From Lodderomyces elongisporus (lineage: Eukaryota; Ascomycota; Pichiomycetes; Serinales; Debaryomycetaceae): 64,000 bases of DNA. Of the stretch, positions 7,573 to 18,067 are shown one piece after another. The notes beneath the pieces were generated by a model, which did no database searches, was not told the origin of the DNA, and saw nothing but the letters and a program-made list of their open reading frames with translations. Numbering within the stretch: position 1 is the stretch's first letter; the number at the start of each line of letters is the position of its first letter. Location of the stretch: assembly GCF_030384665.1 (NCBI RefSeq), contig NC_083674.1, forward strand, positions 2,108,001-2,172,000. The letters run 5' to 3'. Made by a program: the position numbers and the translations under genes.

Positions 7573-9933
7573 ATGCACCTGCTCAGGAGGAACTTGATAA
7601 AAACTGAGAAACTTGTAAAGCTCAAATGTTTAGGGTGTTTGAAGAATACAACCATGGCACAGCAGCAAACTTTAGGACGATTTTTTGGCTCGAGTGCATC
7701 GATACAAGCCTCAAAACCGAAAGCAAAAGCAAAAGCAGAAAAAACCACTACATCGCCCACTAAATCAGCACCAATCAAACTCACAAAGAGAGCCAATTCC
7801 TTGGACAAGAATGGTGATGTTACCTCCAGTCTATCGGCCAAGAAACGAAAAGTGACTGAAAGTAATCAGGATTATGAGGATGCAAACTTGTCGCTTAACA
7901 ATGACCGTTCCAGTCAAGAAAATAATTCGGAAGAGATGGACAGTGAAATGACTACAGAAAACAATGAAAAGGAAAAAGAAGAAGCAAAGTCTTTGATTAA
8001 GTTGAGTGAGGAACAACAAAAGAATAAAACTCAAGGATCCGAGAATCAAAAATCACTTGCAACAGCAAAGATCCCATACTCTTTATTAACGGACATTTTT
8101 GAGTCTATCGAACACGAATCATCTAGGTTGAAAATCACCGCGATTATATCGCAGTTCTTTCTTGAGATTTTGCAGCAGCAGCAGCAAGAAGGAGATGTTT
8201 CCAAATTGGTCAAAATTGTTTATCTATTCATCAACAGGTTGGGTCCAGACTATGAACCTGATTTAGAATTGGGCCTTGGAGAAACCTTGTTGATTAAAGC
8301 CATTAGTGAGTGTTACGGCAGAACCCCAACAAAAATCAAACAAGACTACAAGGAGGTTGGAGATTTGGGTCTAGTGGCACAGAAATCTAGATCTGGTCAA
8401 CCAACGATGTTCAAATCTGCAGATTTGGATGTGGACACAGTATTTGAAAACTTGACCAAGATCGCCAAGTCTACCGGAAAAGATTCGCAACTGAAAAAGA
8501 TTGGAATCATCAACAAGATGTTGACTGCGTGTCAATTAAAGCACAATGAAGCCAAATTTCTCATCCGCTCATTGGAAGGTAAACTAAGGATTGGGTTGGC
8601 CGAGAAAACTGTGCTCGTTGGATTAGCGCAAGCATTTGTTAATTTTGAAGCTTGGAAAAACAATGGAAACAATAAAAGAATTGACCCTGCAAAACTTGTA
8701 GAGGCCGAAGATACTATGCGTGAGGCATTTACACGGATCCCAAATTACCAGGTACTTATCGAAAACGCATACAAGTACGGCATTTTTAATTTACTTGACC
8801 ATAGTCAGCTTACCCCGGGCATACCATTGAAACCTATGTTGGCAAAACCAACAAAATCAATGAGTGAAGTTTTAGATAGATTTCAAGATGAAAAGTTCAC
8901 TTGTGAATACAAGTATGACGGAGAAAGGGCTCAAGTGCATTTGTCTTCTGATGGCCAAGTACGGATCTATTCGAGAAACTCAGAGGACATGTCGCAGAGG
9001 TATCCTGATTTAATTTCAATTATCAAAGAGTTTAGCAAAACTCAAGAACATACCTCAATGATTTTGGATTGCGAGGCTGTTGCTTGGGATAGAGTTCAGA
9101 AAAAGATTTTGCCATTCCAAGTCTTATCTACAAGAAAGAGGAAAGATGTGAATGAGAAAGACATTACCGTTTTCATCTGCTTATTTGCATTTGATATCTT
9201 GTATTACAACAACACATCATTAATCACAAAGTCTCTCAAAGAGAGACGCGAAATTATGTTTAAGCATTTGACTCCTATCGAAGGTAAGTTTCAGTTTGCA
9301 ACATCAAAGGACTCTACCTCACTAGAGGTTTTGCAACAATTCTTAGATCAAAGTGTCAAAGACTCGTGTGAAGGTTTGATGGTGAAGATGCTAGAGGGTA
9401 CTGAATCATATTATGAACCCTCAAAAAGATCTAGAAACTGGTTAAAGTTGAAGAAAGATTACCTCGAGGGTGTTGGAGACTCCTTGGATCTTGTGGTTAT
9501 TGGTGCATATAGTGGGCGTGGTAAACGAACAGGAACATATGGTGGGTTTTTGTTGGCTTCATACAACCAAGATACTGGGGATTTGGAGACAACATGTAAA
9601 ATAGGTACAGGGTTCAGCGAGGAGGACTTGGCAAAACTATATGAGAGATTACACCCCACCGAGATCCCCAAGGCAAAGGAATACTTTGTTTATGACAAGA
9701 CAAATTCAAATGCCGTGCCGGATGTATGGTTTGAGCCTAGTGTACTATTTGAAGTTTTAACTGCTGATTTGTCGTTAAGTCCTATATACAAGGCAGCGCA
9801 TAGTGAATATGGTAAGGGAATATCATTGAGGTTTCCTAGATTCTTACGTCTTCGTGACGACAAAGATATAGAAGATGCAACCAGCTCTACCCAGGTGAGT
9901 GAATTTTACCAGCGTCAAGCCCACCTCCTGTAA
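7573..9933 (+). CDS. CDC9: DNA ligase I (ATP-dependent), nuclear and mitochondrial forms
   Basis: Seals nicks between Okazaki fragments and in excision repair. The ORF encodes 786 residues from the first ATG. Residues 1-27 are basic and lack acidic residues apart from one Glu, like a mitochondrial presequence; the second ATG (7654, in the strong context ACCATGG) gives a 759-residue form, close to the S. cerevisiae length. That form begins with a PCNA-interacting box Q-x-x-L-x-x-F-F (QQTLGRFF), which needs a free N-terminal position. Then come a Lys/Ser/Glu-rich linker, the DNA-binding domain (about 160-400), and the adenylation domain with the nucleotidyl-transferase motif KYDGER (Lys447 of the long form), and an OB-fold domain with ETTCKIGTGF and the WFEPSVLFEV motif. 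An MCB element lies upstream. The convergent neighbour is ARP9. Residues coded by CTG, such as in SQ(L)KK, are probably Ser. Confidence 0.96.
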   Translation: MHLLRRNLIKTEKLVKLKCLGCLKNTTMAQQQTLGRFFGSSASIQASKPKAKAKAEKTTTSPTKSAPIKLTKRANSLDKNGDVTSSLSAKKRKVTESNQDYEDANLSLNNDRSSQENNSEEMDSEMTTENNEKEKEEAKSLIKLSEEQQKNKTQGSENQKSLATAKIPYSLLTDIFESIEHESSRLKITAIISQFFLEILQQQQQEGDVSKLVKIVYLFINRLGPDYEPDLELGLGETLLIKAISECYGRTPTKIKQDYKEVGDLGLVAQKSRSGQPTMFKSADLDVDTVFENLTKIAKSTGKDSQLKKIGIINKMLTACQLKHNEAKFLIRSLEGKLRIGLAEKTVLVGLAQAFVNFEAWKNNGNNKRIDPAKLVEAEDTMREAFTRIPNYQVLIENAYKYGIFNLLDHSQLTPGIPLKPMLAKPTKSMSEVLDRFQDEKFTCEYKYDGERAQVHLSSDGQVRIYSRNSEDMSQRYPDLISIIKEFSKTQEHTSMILDCEAVAWDRVQKKILPFQVLSTRKRKDVNEKDITVFICLFAFDILYYNNTSLITKSLKERREIMFKHLTPIEGKFQFATSKDSTSLEVLQQFLDQSVKDSCEGLMVKMLEGTESYYEPSKRSRNWLKLKKDYLEGVGDSLDLVVIGAYSGRGKRTGTYGGFLLASYNQDTGDLETTCKIGTGFSEEDLAKLYERLHPTEIPKAKEYFVYDKTNSNAVPDVWFEPSVLFEVLTADLSLSPIYKAAHSEYGKGISLRFPRFLRLRDDKDIEDATSSTQVSEFYQRQAHLL

Positions 9934-10095
9934 CAAGCACGAATAGTAGACTACAATGAAAATTGGAATATACATATAAAGAGTAGAAATAATTATAATA
10001 ATAATTTATGTTAATGTTACATCAGTTGTCAATTTACCAGTTTATCTTTTTGTATGATTGGTTGTATCTTTTTTTTTTTTTTTGCTCCCTTATTT

Positions 10096-11622
10096 CTAGA
10101 TAGTCACATCCCAAATGCTTTGAGGTCCTCTTTCTTCATACATATCGCTTCCTACAAACAACTCTTTGTTATGATGATGCGATCCGCCCGAAAATATCTG
10201 TTTTGCGTAAATTTCGCCGCCAAGAAAATAAACATCTTGCCATGAGCCTCCTAGCGCTTTTGGCTTCTTCCATTCTGGGAAATAATCAGGGAACTTGGCC
10301 AAGCTGATATTATTGGGCACTTGGCTTAGCGACAGCAGCAGGTGTGCATTGTTTGCGTCATCTACAAAGTCATCAGACTGCTGGTATCTTGCTATAGCGG
10401 CATTCACTGCCGCGTCTGTATTGCCATTCTGTTTCTCTGTTGGCGGTTCCGTCACCAAATAGTCCTGCATAAGTTTTGTGATCACCTGCAGTTTGAAGCC
10501 TGGGATTTGGAATACCGAGCCAACGAGAATGATATTGTCATAACAATCTTGCCTTCTATCCAAATCGTCAATCCCGAGAAGGGTGTCATAAATACCCTTG
10601 GTAACTATATCGACTAATTTTGATGTGCTTACAAACCTTTCTTTCCCAACAGTGATTTTCTCCTTTGTGCGCGAGTCTATGAAATAGTTGTTTTCCAAGT
10701 CTCGGTTGTTTTTGATGTTTGCATCATCGGCTTCCTCAGCACCATCGGTGTTAACAACGGTCTTTGCAACGTCAAATTCTTCGTCGTCTTTGCCATCCGT
10801 GGTTTTATCTATTCTCTTATTGTGAAAGGTTTCTTGGCCCTCGTGTAAGAACTCGAAAACTCCACTGTGAAGTAAATCCTTGATTTGAAAAGTGCTCAAA
10901 TCTTCTCGATTGCTCGTTTGTTTAAACTCTTCAATGATGATATTCTCGCCCGCGTCCTTGATGTATAGTCCAGAAAACCTGATCGCTTGGTAACCAATAA
11001 CTGGAACTATTTGAGTGTTGTTCTCGCTAACGTGGACCACAGTTGTATTCACGGTTCCTCCTCCAATACTAAATGTTGCAGCAAGACTGAGATCCACGAC
11101 ATTAAACGCTGTGATTTCCAATTTTTCAAACACGTATTTTGTGATATACTCCACTTGTCGTTTAGACCAAGTGAGACTAGGAGCTATAAGCAACATGGGG
11201 ATCTGGTTGATAGTCAATATTGGGTGCTGTTTAATTACGCTGGATAAGATGATTCGGAGCAATGCGTTAAATGCGTCAAGATCAACTATTTTGGAATCCC
11301 GAATCGGCCAAATCTCCTTCCGTGTGGAGTTAATAGAAGAAGTAGCGTTGGTGTCAGTGTTGGAATTAACATTAGCACTGGCACTGGCATTGGCACTGGC
11401 ATTGGCACTGGCACTGGCACTGGTGTCAGCATCAGTACTAGTATTTGCATTATCTTCTGAAACTTTAGTGGAAAAGTATTCATTCGATGTTTGGTCTTGG
11501 TAAACAACGGTGGGGATTCTGAATTGTGGTGGAGACAAGGTATCTTTCAATCCAAATGAAAAGTAGGTAGACTCGCTACCGGGGCTTATTATTAAGAAAT
11601 TGTCTTCTTTGTACAATGGCAT
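10096..11622 (-). CDS. ARP9: Actin-related protein Arp9 (SWI/SNF and RSC subunit), 508 aa
   Basis: Nuclear actin-related protein that pairs with Arp7 in SWI/SNF-type chromatin remodellers. The N-terminus MPLYKEDNFLIISPGSEST aligns well with the start of S. cerevisiae Arp9, which sets the ATG at 11622; the four upstream codons in frame begin with a TTG and are excluded. Further family blocks are NQIPMLLIAPSLTWSK, VFEKLEITAFNVVDLSLAATFS and the C-terminal KFPDYFPEWKK ... IYAKQIFS ... GPQSIWDV. The phosphate-loop glycines of true actin are degenerate, as expected for Arp9. An Ala/Ser/Asn/Thr-rich low-complexity insert (about residues 61-103, alternating SANA units) sits between actin subdomain strands and appears to be an expansion of this lineage. 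The gene is convergent with CDC9, about 160 bp apart. Confidence 0.93.
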   Translation of the reverse strand: MPLYKEDNFLIISPGSESTYFSFGLKDTLSPPQFRIPTVVYQDQTSNEYFSTKVSEDNANTSTDADTSASASANASANASASANVNSNTDTNATSSINSTRKEIWPIRDSKIVDLDAFNALLRIILSSVIKQHPILTINQIPMLLIAPSLTWSKRQVEYITKYVFEKLEITAFNVVDLSLAATFSIGGGTVNTTVVHVSENNTQIVPVIGYQAIRFSGLYIKDAGENIIIEEFKQTSNREDLSTFQIKDLLHSGVFEFLHEGQETFHNKRIDKTTDGKDDEEFDVAKTVVNTDGAEEADDANIKNNRDLENNYFIDSRTKEKITVGKERFVSTSKLVDIVTKGIYDTLLGIDDLDRRQDCYDNIILVGSVFQIPGFKLQVITKLMQDYLVTEPPTEKQNGNTDAAVNAAIARYQQSDDFVDDANNAHLLLSLSQVPNNISLAKFPDYFPEWKKPKALGGSWQDVYFLGGEIYAKQIFSGGSHHHNKELFVGSDMYEERGPQSIWDVTI

Positions 11623-12045
11623 TTTAGTAGACAACTACTGTTATTGTTGTTTTTATTGTTGTTGTTGTTGTTGTTGTAATTGTAGTTGATGATGCTCTTG
11701 TTGTTGATAGATTCAAAGAGAATTTAGCTGTTGAAATATGCGACTGTTTGTATACACATTTTCCTTTTTCTTTTTTAATTTTCTTTTCCATTTGAAAGAT
11801 TTATTGCAACTGCGACAATATATAGAAAGAAAGAGAGAGAGAGAGATAAAAAAAAAATACACGACATTCACTCTGCTGCGACATACAGTATGTGAAACCT
11901 TTTCCAATGCTCAAACTTGGATTATACGACTTTAGAGTAAATGATTGCAAATAGAAAAGTGAAAAATGAAAAACAAAAACAAAAGTAGGAAAAAACAATC
12001 TAAAGAAACTATGTCAGATATCCGACTGAATTGAATGGAATTTAT
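11623..12045. other. Upstream region of ARP9
   Basis: Lies between the ARP9 start and the stop of the next minus-strand gene. It holds a TTG trinucleotide run (about 11641-11700), a GA run (11828-11845) and A/T-rich DNA. No gene is seen. Confidence 0.6.
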
Positions 12046-13749
12046 TCAGCTATTTACGTTAGCCATAAACTTTTTGTAGTTGGCTCTAGTCCCCAAAACC
12101 GATTGTTGGCGAGAGAATGTATTGTTTGAGGTTCCTGCTGCCACATTGTCACCACTTGGCAGGTGTTGGTGGTTGTCACCATCATCGTTATACTCATCTT
12201 CTTGGTCAAGTGAATCTACTAGCTTGACCTCATTTATAAATGGTAGTTCCTCGGCCTGTGTGGGTAGTGAGGGCAAGTGTCGTGAGTGTGGCGAGGTTGC
12301 AGACCCATCTGACTCGATCAGATTGTTTCTCGATCTTTTCGAGTTTGCTGTAAGATGCGATGGAATAATGGGTTGGTATTGCTGTTGAAAACGGGGTGTT
12401 GTTGAAGATAAAGTTGATAAAGAAGGTGGGGTTTTTGAGTCAATCTTTTGGGGGGAGAATGGTTCTGTCAGTGATCTCTTTAAAGTTGGCACATCTTGTA
12501 AAGTGCCTTGCCGAGTATAAGGTATATGTTGATTAATTCCCAAGTTGGGAACACTCTCGTGCCTGCCGGTACTGTTCCCATTCTTGGCCTGTTTTGGCTC
12601 AGTAAAGTCACGCTCATACCTGTATGGAGTAACTCTGATATTGGAATGTCTGCGTCTTGACTCTGGTTTGGTGGTTGTGTTTGGGTTGATATTAGTTTTA
12701 TTATTAGAAGCAGTTGATTGTTTTTTCGTGGTGGCGCCAAGAGTTTTTCCGTTGGCTGCCTCAAAATCGTTATCAATATAGTAATCATCTACCAAGTCAG
12801 CGTCTGTGTTGAATCCTCGCTCGTAGTTTCCACCTGTGTTTAAAAGATTTGCTTCTGCTTCTGCTTCTGCCTCTGCTTCTGCTTCTGCTTCTGCTTCTGC
12901 TTCTGCTTCTGCTTCGGTTTTCGGTTCATCATTGTTGAGCCTGCTTTGAATAAAGATAAATATTTGATTCAAAATGGTGATATCCTGGATCTTGATCCAT
13001 TCAAAATATAAGCCGAGAGAAATGCCCACAATTATGAGCACTGCGAAAACTATTCCCACAACAAGGGCTCCTAAAGTTAAGAGTGTCAATTCCTTTCTGA
13101 ATGCCACGCTTGTTGCTGTAAGAATAATCCCTAGTAGAAAACTGGGGATATGAAACCTGAGGGCCTCGTGACTCGCGTGCTTGATTTTAGTCATTAGTGA
13201 TGCAAATTTACTGCGCCTAGCGGGTACAATTTCAAATTCAGCTATATGAGGTGACAGAGAGACTGAAGAGTTTGTGTTTGGAATTGAGTTTGAGTTTGAG
13301 TTTGAGTTTGAGTCTAATGACTTTGTGGATAAGGAACGATGAGGTATTGCTTTGGTTGTTGCTTGGGTTGTTGGTGTTGACAAAGTATTGAGATTCCTCA
13401 GTAAAGTGCTATACAAAGTTTGGTTTATTTTTTTGGGCGCGGCGACAGCTTGTTGTTTACTTTTCTGGCCCTGCAAAGAGAGCGTTATCGGCGGAATTGT
13501 TTTTGAGACAGAGTTGTTTTGTTTTTCGTTTGAGCTGTGGTCATGCTTGTGATCGGATACAACAGTGTAGGAGCAGTCCATTAGTTCATTTATGTATTTG
13601 TCTACTTTGGACTTCTTGTGCAATATTTCAGATGTGGATGTTGATATTGCGTCATTTTCGTCATCGATTTTCTTTAATCTAAATACTCCATCTGGATCTT
13701 GCTTGTAGACTAGTTTCTTCTTTTTCTTTGTAGTTGTAGTTGTAGCCAT
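12046..13749 (-). CDS. Unrecognised protein with two predicted TM segments, 567 aa
   Basis: I do not recognise this protein. It starts MATTTTTKKKKK, followed by a polar Ser/Asn-rich stretch (to about residue 175, including an SNSNSNSNS run). A hydrophobic central region (about residues 196-255) looks like two closely spaced membrane helices (IPSFLLGIILTATSVAF and LTLLTLGALVVGIVFAVLII) ending in a short amphipathic stretch. Then comes a run of about eleven Glu-Ala pairs (coded at 12851-12920) and a long polar, low-complexity C-terminal half ending GTRANYKKFMANVNS. The layout suggests an integral ER, nuclear-envelope or vacuolar membrane protein with both long tails on one side. The ATG at 13747-13749 is the first in frame. 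Nothing in the neighbourhood points to a function. Confidence 0.8.
   Translation of the reverse strand: MATTTTTKKKKKLVYKQDPDGVFRLKKIDDENDAISTSTSEILHKKSKVDKYINELMDCSYTVVSDHKHDHSSNEKQNNSVSKTIPPITLSLQGQKSKQQAVAAPKKINQTLYSTLLRNLNTLSTPTTQATTKAIPHRSLSTKSLDSNSNSNSNSIPNTNSSVSLSPHIAEFEIVPARRSKFASLMTKIKHASHEALRFHIPSFLLGIILTATSVAFRKELTLLTLGALVVGIVFAVLIIVGISLGLYFEWIKIQDITILNQIFIFIQSRLNNDEPKTEAEAEAEAEAEAEAEAEAEAEANLLNTGGNYERGFNTDADLVDDYYIDNDFEAANGKTLGATTKKQSTASNNKTNINPNTTTKPESRRRHSNIRVTPYRYERDFTEPKQAKNGNSTGRHESVPNLGINQHIPYTRQGTLQDVPTLKRSLTEPFSPQKIDSKTPPSLSTLSSTTPRFQQQYQPIIPSHLTANSKRSRNNLIESDGSATSPHSRHLPSLPTQAEELPFINEVKLVDSLDQEDEYNDDGDNHQHLPSGDNVAAGTSNNTFSRQQSVLGTRANYKKFMANVNS
12851..12920. repeat. GCTTCT hexanucleotide repeat coding (Glu-Ala)n
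   Basis: About eleven nearly perfect copies of a 6-bp unit within the coding region of the two-TM protein; read on the minus strand it gives alternating Glu and Ala. Length variation would keep the frame. Confidence 0.85.
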
Positions 13750-13819
13750 TTCATTGAGTAGTGGGAAATTGTTGCTGAGATCAAGAGAGTTGGAATAGAA
13801 TTGATGAGTGGAAAGGAAA

Positions 13820-13821
<2 letters not shown>

Positions 13822-13872
<51 letters not shown>
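13822..13872. repeat. AT then TG dinucleotide microsatellite
   Basis: About 14 AT units run directly into about 11 TG units, 73 bp upstream of the start of the two-TM gene. Confidence 0.9.
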
Positions 13873-15908
13873 GGTGGGTGGTACAGATTAAGGTACAGGT
13901 GAAATTGGGTGAGGTATTAGGGTTGTGGGAGGGACAAAATCAGTAGTCAATTTGTTTATGTGAAATCATACTTAACCTTTACCTCTTGCACTTTGAAAAC
14001 AAAGCAATATGGGAAATTATACTTTTGGGATGAAAATGTACATCCACCTTTCTTACTCTTGGTTTTCTGTATTCTTATTCCTATTATTATTACTACTATG
14101 ACTTGTTTTGTTCATTTGGATTCCGGTACTAATGGATTACACGACGATGCAGTAGATAGTAATAATAATAATAACAATAATAGTAATAATAATAATAATA
14201 ATAGTGATAATAATATAATTAGTGCTAGGCAGAACGAGGGTGAAAGAGGGTGAAAGAGGGTGCAATACAAATACAGTGCTGAAGCTCGTCAATATTTACA
14301 ATTGCAAGGCACATCAGCAGTCGTCCTTACTACCTCTTTTTTTTTTTGGACGGGTAAGGGGACTATTGGTAACAAGGAATACAATGCTAGTTCATGTGGA
14401 ATAAATCAACAATTGCTGATCGTCAGAATAATAACGAGCCAAAAAAAAAAAACATAAAGAAAAAAAAGAAACACACAAAAAAGAACAAACCATCACAACA
14501 TCACTGACAACCACAATAACACTAACAACCACAATCACAATCACACAGAATTTACAAATTACAAAATTGCAGATAACATGTTGTATATTGTGTGTTGTGT
14601 GCTATAAAAAAAAAAGGATTTTTTTTTTTTCAAAGTTATCGTATAATAGGGTTTACTACATTGGTGGGAGAAAGTATACTTGAACCCAAAAAACTTTGTA
14701 ACCTTAGGTTTGGTCCAAACTAGAAGAGTATCAACCAACCATAAAGCTAATTTTTGGAAATTTAGAGTTGAAGGCGGTAATCTCTGGCCATAGCCAAATT
14801 AAACTCCAATTGACAATGGTAACAAAAATTCAAATACAAAACAACTTTAAAAGAAAGAATAAAAAAAGGACTTGGAGAAGTAAGAATTTGTCAATGTTGT
14901 TCAGTTTGAATGAAAATGGGTTGAAATGAAATTAACGAGATCGGCTGTGGTCTGTACCTTCTTTTCGTCCCTTTCCACTTTCAACTTCTTCTACACACCT
15001 ACTCTGGTTCCTTTGTGCATAGGCCATTAATTAGATGCATTTGGTAATCTAAAAGGTTTCTTTGTATGCATCCTGGATTAAACGATTAGAAAGAACCAGC
15101 CAATCAAACTTATTCAAAGAACATCACGAGATTCCCATCGTGTCTTTCCTTGTATATGTGCTTGTTAGTCTGTTTAACTCTTCTCTCTCTTTTGTTTCTT
15201 TATATATATATATACATGTATATATTGCTATTATATTATATATTTTTTTTTCATAATCAACGATTGAAGTCTATACCCATCTCACAACCACAATGCAATA
15301 GCAAAATAAAAAATTTAAATTAAGAATGAACAAAGCCAAAGTTAAAAAGAATCGAATTGACGACCAATGTACGCAATTTTATTTCTTTCTCTTCCTCGTG
15401 GGGTGGGGGGGTGGCCGATCTTGGGCTCGTGCATTTTAATTACTCAAGTGATTGGAAGTAAAAGATGATGAAGTTGATTAAAAGGAAGATAAAGAGGAAA
15501 ATTGAATTTGAGGCTTCTTACTTACTCAACCTTTTTTCATTTTCTTTTACTTTTCATATCTTGATCATTTCTTGTGCAATGTTCCTTGACCAAAGTAATT
15601 ATTAGACGATATGAGCAATTCCTTTTTTTTTTTTTTCTTTTTCATTTTGGTTACTTGAATACGGGGCAAAAATTGCTTTTTCTTTATCTCCATCTCTATT
15701 GCATTTTCTCCCAATCTATCCGTTGGTGGCTATATATTTCTGCATAAAAAAAAGAATTTGAAGAATTTGAAGAATAGAAGAATAGAAATAGGATATATAA
15801 TCAACCATTTTGAATTGAAACTGTAGAGAAGTAGAATTCTTCCTCTTCCTCTTCCCTCTCTCCAGCGCTGGACTTACCCAATATGGAATATAAATGAGGC
15901 ACAGTATC

Positions 15909-15909
<1 letters not shown>

Positions 15910-15948
<39 letters not shown>

Positions 15949-15995
15949 TGCAGTAGTAATAATAGTAGCAGTAGTAATAGTAGTAGTAGTAGTTT
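15910..15995. repeat. TAG/AGT trinucleotide microsatellite
   Basis: About 13 perfect copies (15910-15948) followed by interrupted copies with CAG and AAT changes. Confidence 0.9.
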
Positions 15996-16448
15996 CGTTA
16001 ACGTTTATTTTTCTCCCCACTCCCGCTATGGTAGTCGTGGTCTTCATTGTGGTCCCTATCGTCTCTTACCCCAGATCTCTAAATCCTCGCGCATTCTTTT
16101 GGTTGGTTTTTTGTATTGCCTAATTGGGAAAAATTACCCTAATATCCCATCAACATTTTCAACAGTCCCTTCCCTTCCCCCCCCCCCCCCCCCCCAAAAA
16201 AAAATAAAAAATAATAAAAAAAATAGAAAATTTCATAATAACAAAATACAATCATTTAATATCTAAGATTTTTTTTAATATTACATAGAATTACAAAACA
16301 ATTAGAAAACAATTGCAAAAGAACCACTAAAGGCACATAATAATAGTACAATCAAGGGTAACACTTTCAACTGTTTTCCCTTTCGTTTTTTTTCTTTTCT
16401 TTTCTTTTCTTTTCTTTTCTTTTCTTTTTTGATTTGGTTTGGTCCACA

Positions 16449-17630
16449 TCATAGCATGTCTTGCCCTCTTAGTCGTCGAGCTAATTGAATGTCCTTTTGC
16501 ATAATTGTGACACGTTTAGCATGTATGGCACATAGATTAGTATCCTCCAAAAGATGCACCATATAACTTTCTGCTGCCTCTTGCAAAGCCAATATCGCAT
16601 TCAGCTGCCATCTTAACCCATACTCGGGCCCAACAAAGTCCAACGAGATCTCACGCACAAGTCTTGCAAATGGCAATTTACGTATCAACAAGTCAGTGGA
16701 CTTTTGATACTGCCGAATCTCTCGAAGTGCTAATGATCTGGGCTTATACCGCTTCTTTACTCTAGGCGCAGTGCGTCCTCTATCTTGTTGCTGCTGTCGT
16801 TGCCTTTGTAGCGGTTGCGCCAAAGGTTGTTTTCGGGCACTTTGCAGCGATTGTGAAGCTTGTAAAACAGGTCGTCTAAGTGAAGACGATGAGCCCGCAT
16901 TACCTACTCCAATCCTGTCTCTACTCGTATTTGTTCCCGGAAGAGTCTTGCGTCCAGTAGTGCCACCAGTGAGTGTACCTGGTCTTGCCGAACTTGGTGG
17001 TGCTGGCGGTGGTGGTGGTGCTGCTGCTTGTGGTGGTATGGCTGGTGGTATGACAGTATTAGTAGTGGTCGTGACTTGTCTTCTAATTTCTGCAGATGCT
17101 GCAGATTCTGCAACCGTGCTAGCTCGTGCAAAGTCTATTTCTGCTGTTCTCCTCAATGATGCTGAGGTAGTAGTGATTGCGCCACTGATGATTCGAGGCG
17201 ATTGGCCAGGCCGCTGGAGAGGCGATGGTCTAGCCGAAGAGCCACGGCGAAGAGCAGAGCCAGGGGCAGGTGGAATAATCGAGTCTTCTGCTCCCATTCG
17301 TCGTGGAGGTTGCATTGGCGAAACAAATCTTGATCCTGCAACATTGGGCGATTGAGCTTGCTGTCCTTGTTGCGGTTCTTGTTGGTGGTTTTGACCCTGT
17401 TCCAATTGCCTTCTTTGTCGTTCTTGAATCTGTCTACGTATTTGCTCCCTCTGTCTCCTCAATTCCTCTCTCTGTCTTTCCTGAGCTGTTCTTGGAATGT
17501 TTTGCGGCAGCCCTGCTGGGTTAGCCCCTGCTCCGGCACCTGCTCCGGCACCTGCTCCGGCACCTGCACTTGTACCTGTACTTTCAGCACTTGCGGCAGT
17601 ATTGGTGGGTATTTCTGATAGTCGTGCCAT
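16449..17630 (-). CDS. CSE4: Centromeric histone H3 variant Cse4 (CENP-A) with long N-terminal tail, 393 aa
   Basis: Replaces H3 in centromeric nucleosomes and founds the kinetochore. The last ~100 residues are a full H3-type histone fold: [18 protein letters not shown] (alpha-N), [16 protein letters not shown] (alpha-1), a loop 1 lengthened relative to H3 ([10 protein letters not shown]), [25 protein letters not shown] (alpha-2) and [20 protein letters not shown] (alpha-3). The long loop 1 and the LRW at the start of alpha-2 are marks of CENP-A. The start at 17630 gives MARLS, as I recall for Candida Cse4; the 38 codons further upstream have no ATG. The tail is about 290 residues, against about 130 in S. 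cerevisiae and about 110 in C. albicans as I recall them. It contains a Gly-Ala repeat, a Gln/Arg-rich helix-like stretch, SP-containing segments and a proline run. An ACGCGT box lies 430 bp upstream. Confidence 0.95.
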   Translation of the reverse strand: MARLSEIPTNTAASAESTGTSAGAGAGAGAGAGAGANPAGLPQNIPRTAQERQREELRRQREQIRRQIQERQRRQLEQGQNHQQEPQQGQQAQSPNVAGSRFVSPMQPPRRMGAEDSIIPPAPGSALRRGSSARPSPLQRPGQSPRIISGAITTTSASLRRTAEIDFARASTVAESAASAEIRRQVTTTTNTVIPPAIPPQAAAPPPPPAPPSSARPGTLTGGTTGRKTLPGTNTSRDRIGVGNAGSSSSLRRPVLQASQSLQSARKQPLAQPLQRQRQQQQDRGRTAPRVKKRYKPRSLALREIRQYQKSTDLLIRKLPFARLVREISLDFVGPEYGLRWQLNAILALQEAAESYMVHLLEDTNLCAIHAKRVTIMQKDIQLARRLRGQDML

Positions 17631-18061
17631 CGAGTTTTTCCGTAGCTCAAATATGTATACAATGAGGTGTGTGTAGGTGTGTAGGTGTGTGGGTGTTTTT
17701 ACTTTAAGCTTTTGTGGTTTCTTGAATCCGCAAACAAAAGACAAGTGCTAATGATGATGATGATGATGATGATGATTATATCCTGTGATAAGTACTTTCA
17801 AAGAGTAGGAGCAGCACCCAGTAACAGTGGTAGTTTGATAGTACCAAAAGGTCCTTTGTGCTTGACTCTGTTAATGATTCTTAAAAAGAGTACAAAAAAT
17901 ACAAAAAAGGAAAAAGAAAGAAATCAAACTCCCACAGTTTTGCAAAATTGCAAAACAACAAAAAAAAAGTAGGGGAATGAGAGAGTGTGAGTGAGAGTCT
18001 GAGTCTGAGTCTGAGTCTGAGTGTGAAGAAAGAAGAAAGAAAAAAAAAAAGAATGAGAAAC

Positions 18062-18067
18062 ACGCGT
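18062..18067. promoter_or_regulatory. MluI cell-cycle box (ACGCGT) upstream of CSE4
   Basis: Perfect palindromic ACGCGT 432 bp upstream of the CSE4 ATG on the minus-strand side. CSE4 needs cell-cycle-timed expression in yeasts, so MBF control is plausible, but a single 6-bp site at this distance is weak evidence. Confidence 0.35.

Larger units (their letters stand above)
13750..16448. other. 2.7-kb intergenic region upstream of the two-TM gene
   Basis: No gene is supported. It contains an AT dinucleotide run (about 13822-13851) followed by a TG run to 13872, an AAT-rich repeat (14160-14215), a TAG repeat (15910-15995), a run of 19 C (16177-16195) and a TTTTC repeat (16386-16428). Short frames here are built from these repeats. 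Since CSE4 is also on the minus strand, this should include the CSE4 3' end and the promoter of the gene at 12046. Confidence 0.6.

Noticed and set aside
13960..14253. 97-residue frame with Asn repeats
   Set aside because: Begins with a GTG, ends in AAT microsatellite, no recognisable domain.
14745..14760. AATTTTTGG, resembling an Sm-binding site of a spliceosomal snRNA
   Set aside because: No U1, U2, U4 or U5 hallmark sequence upstream; expected by chance in AT-rich DNA.
16771..17355. 194-residue Cys/Gly/Val-rich frame antisense to CSE4
   Set aside because: Shadow of the Gln/Arg/Pro-rich Cse4 tail.
17631..17744. 38-codon upstream extension of CSE4
   Set aside because: Starts with TTG, no ATG; the MARLS start fits other Cse4 proteins as I recall them.
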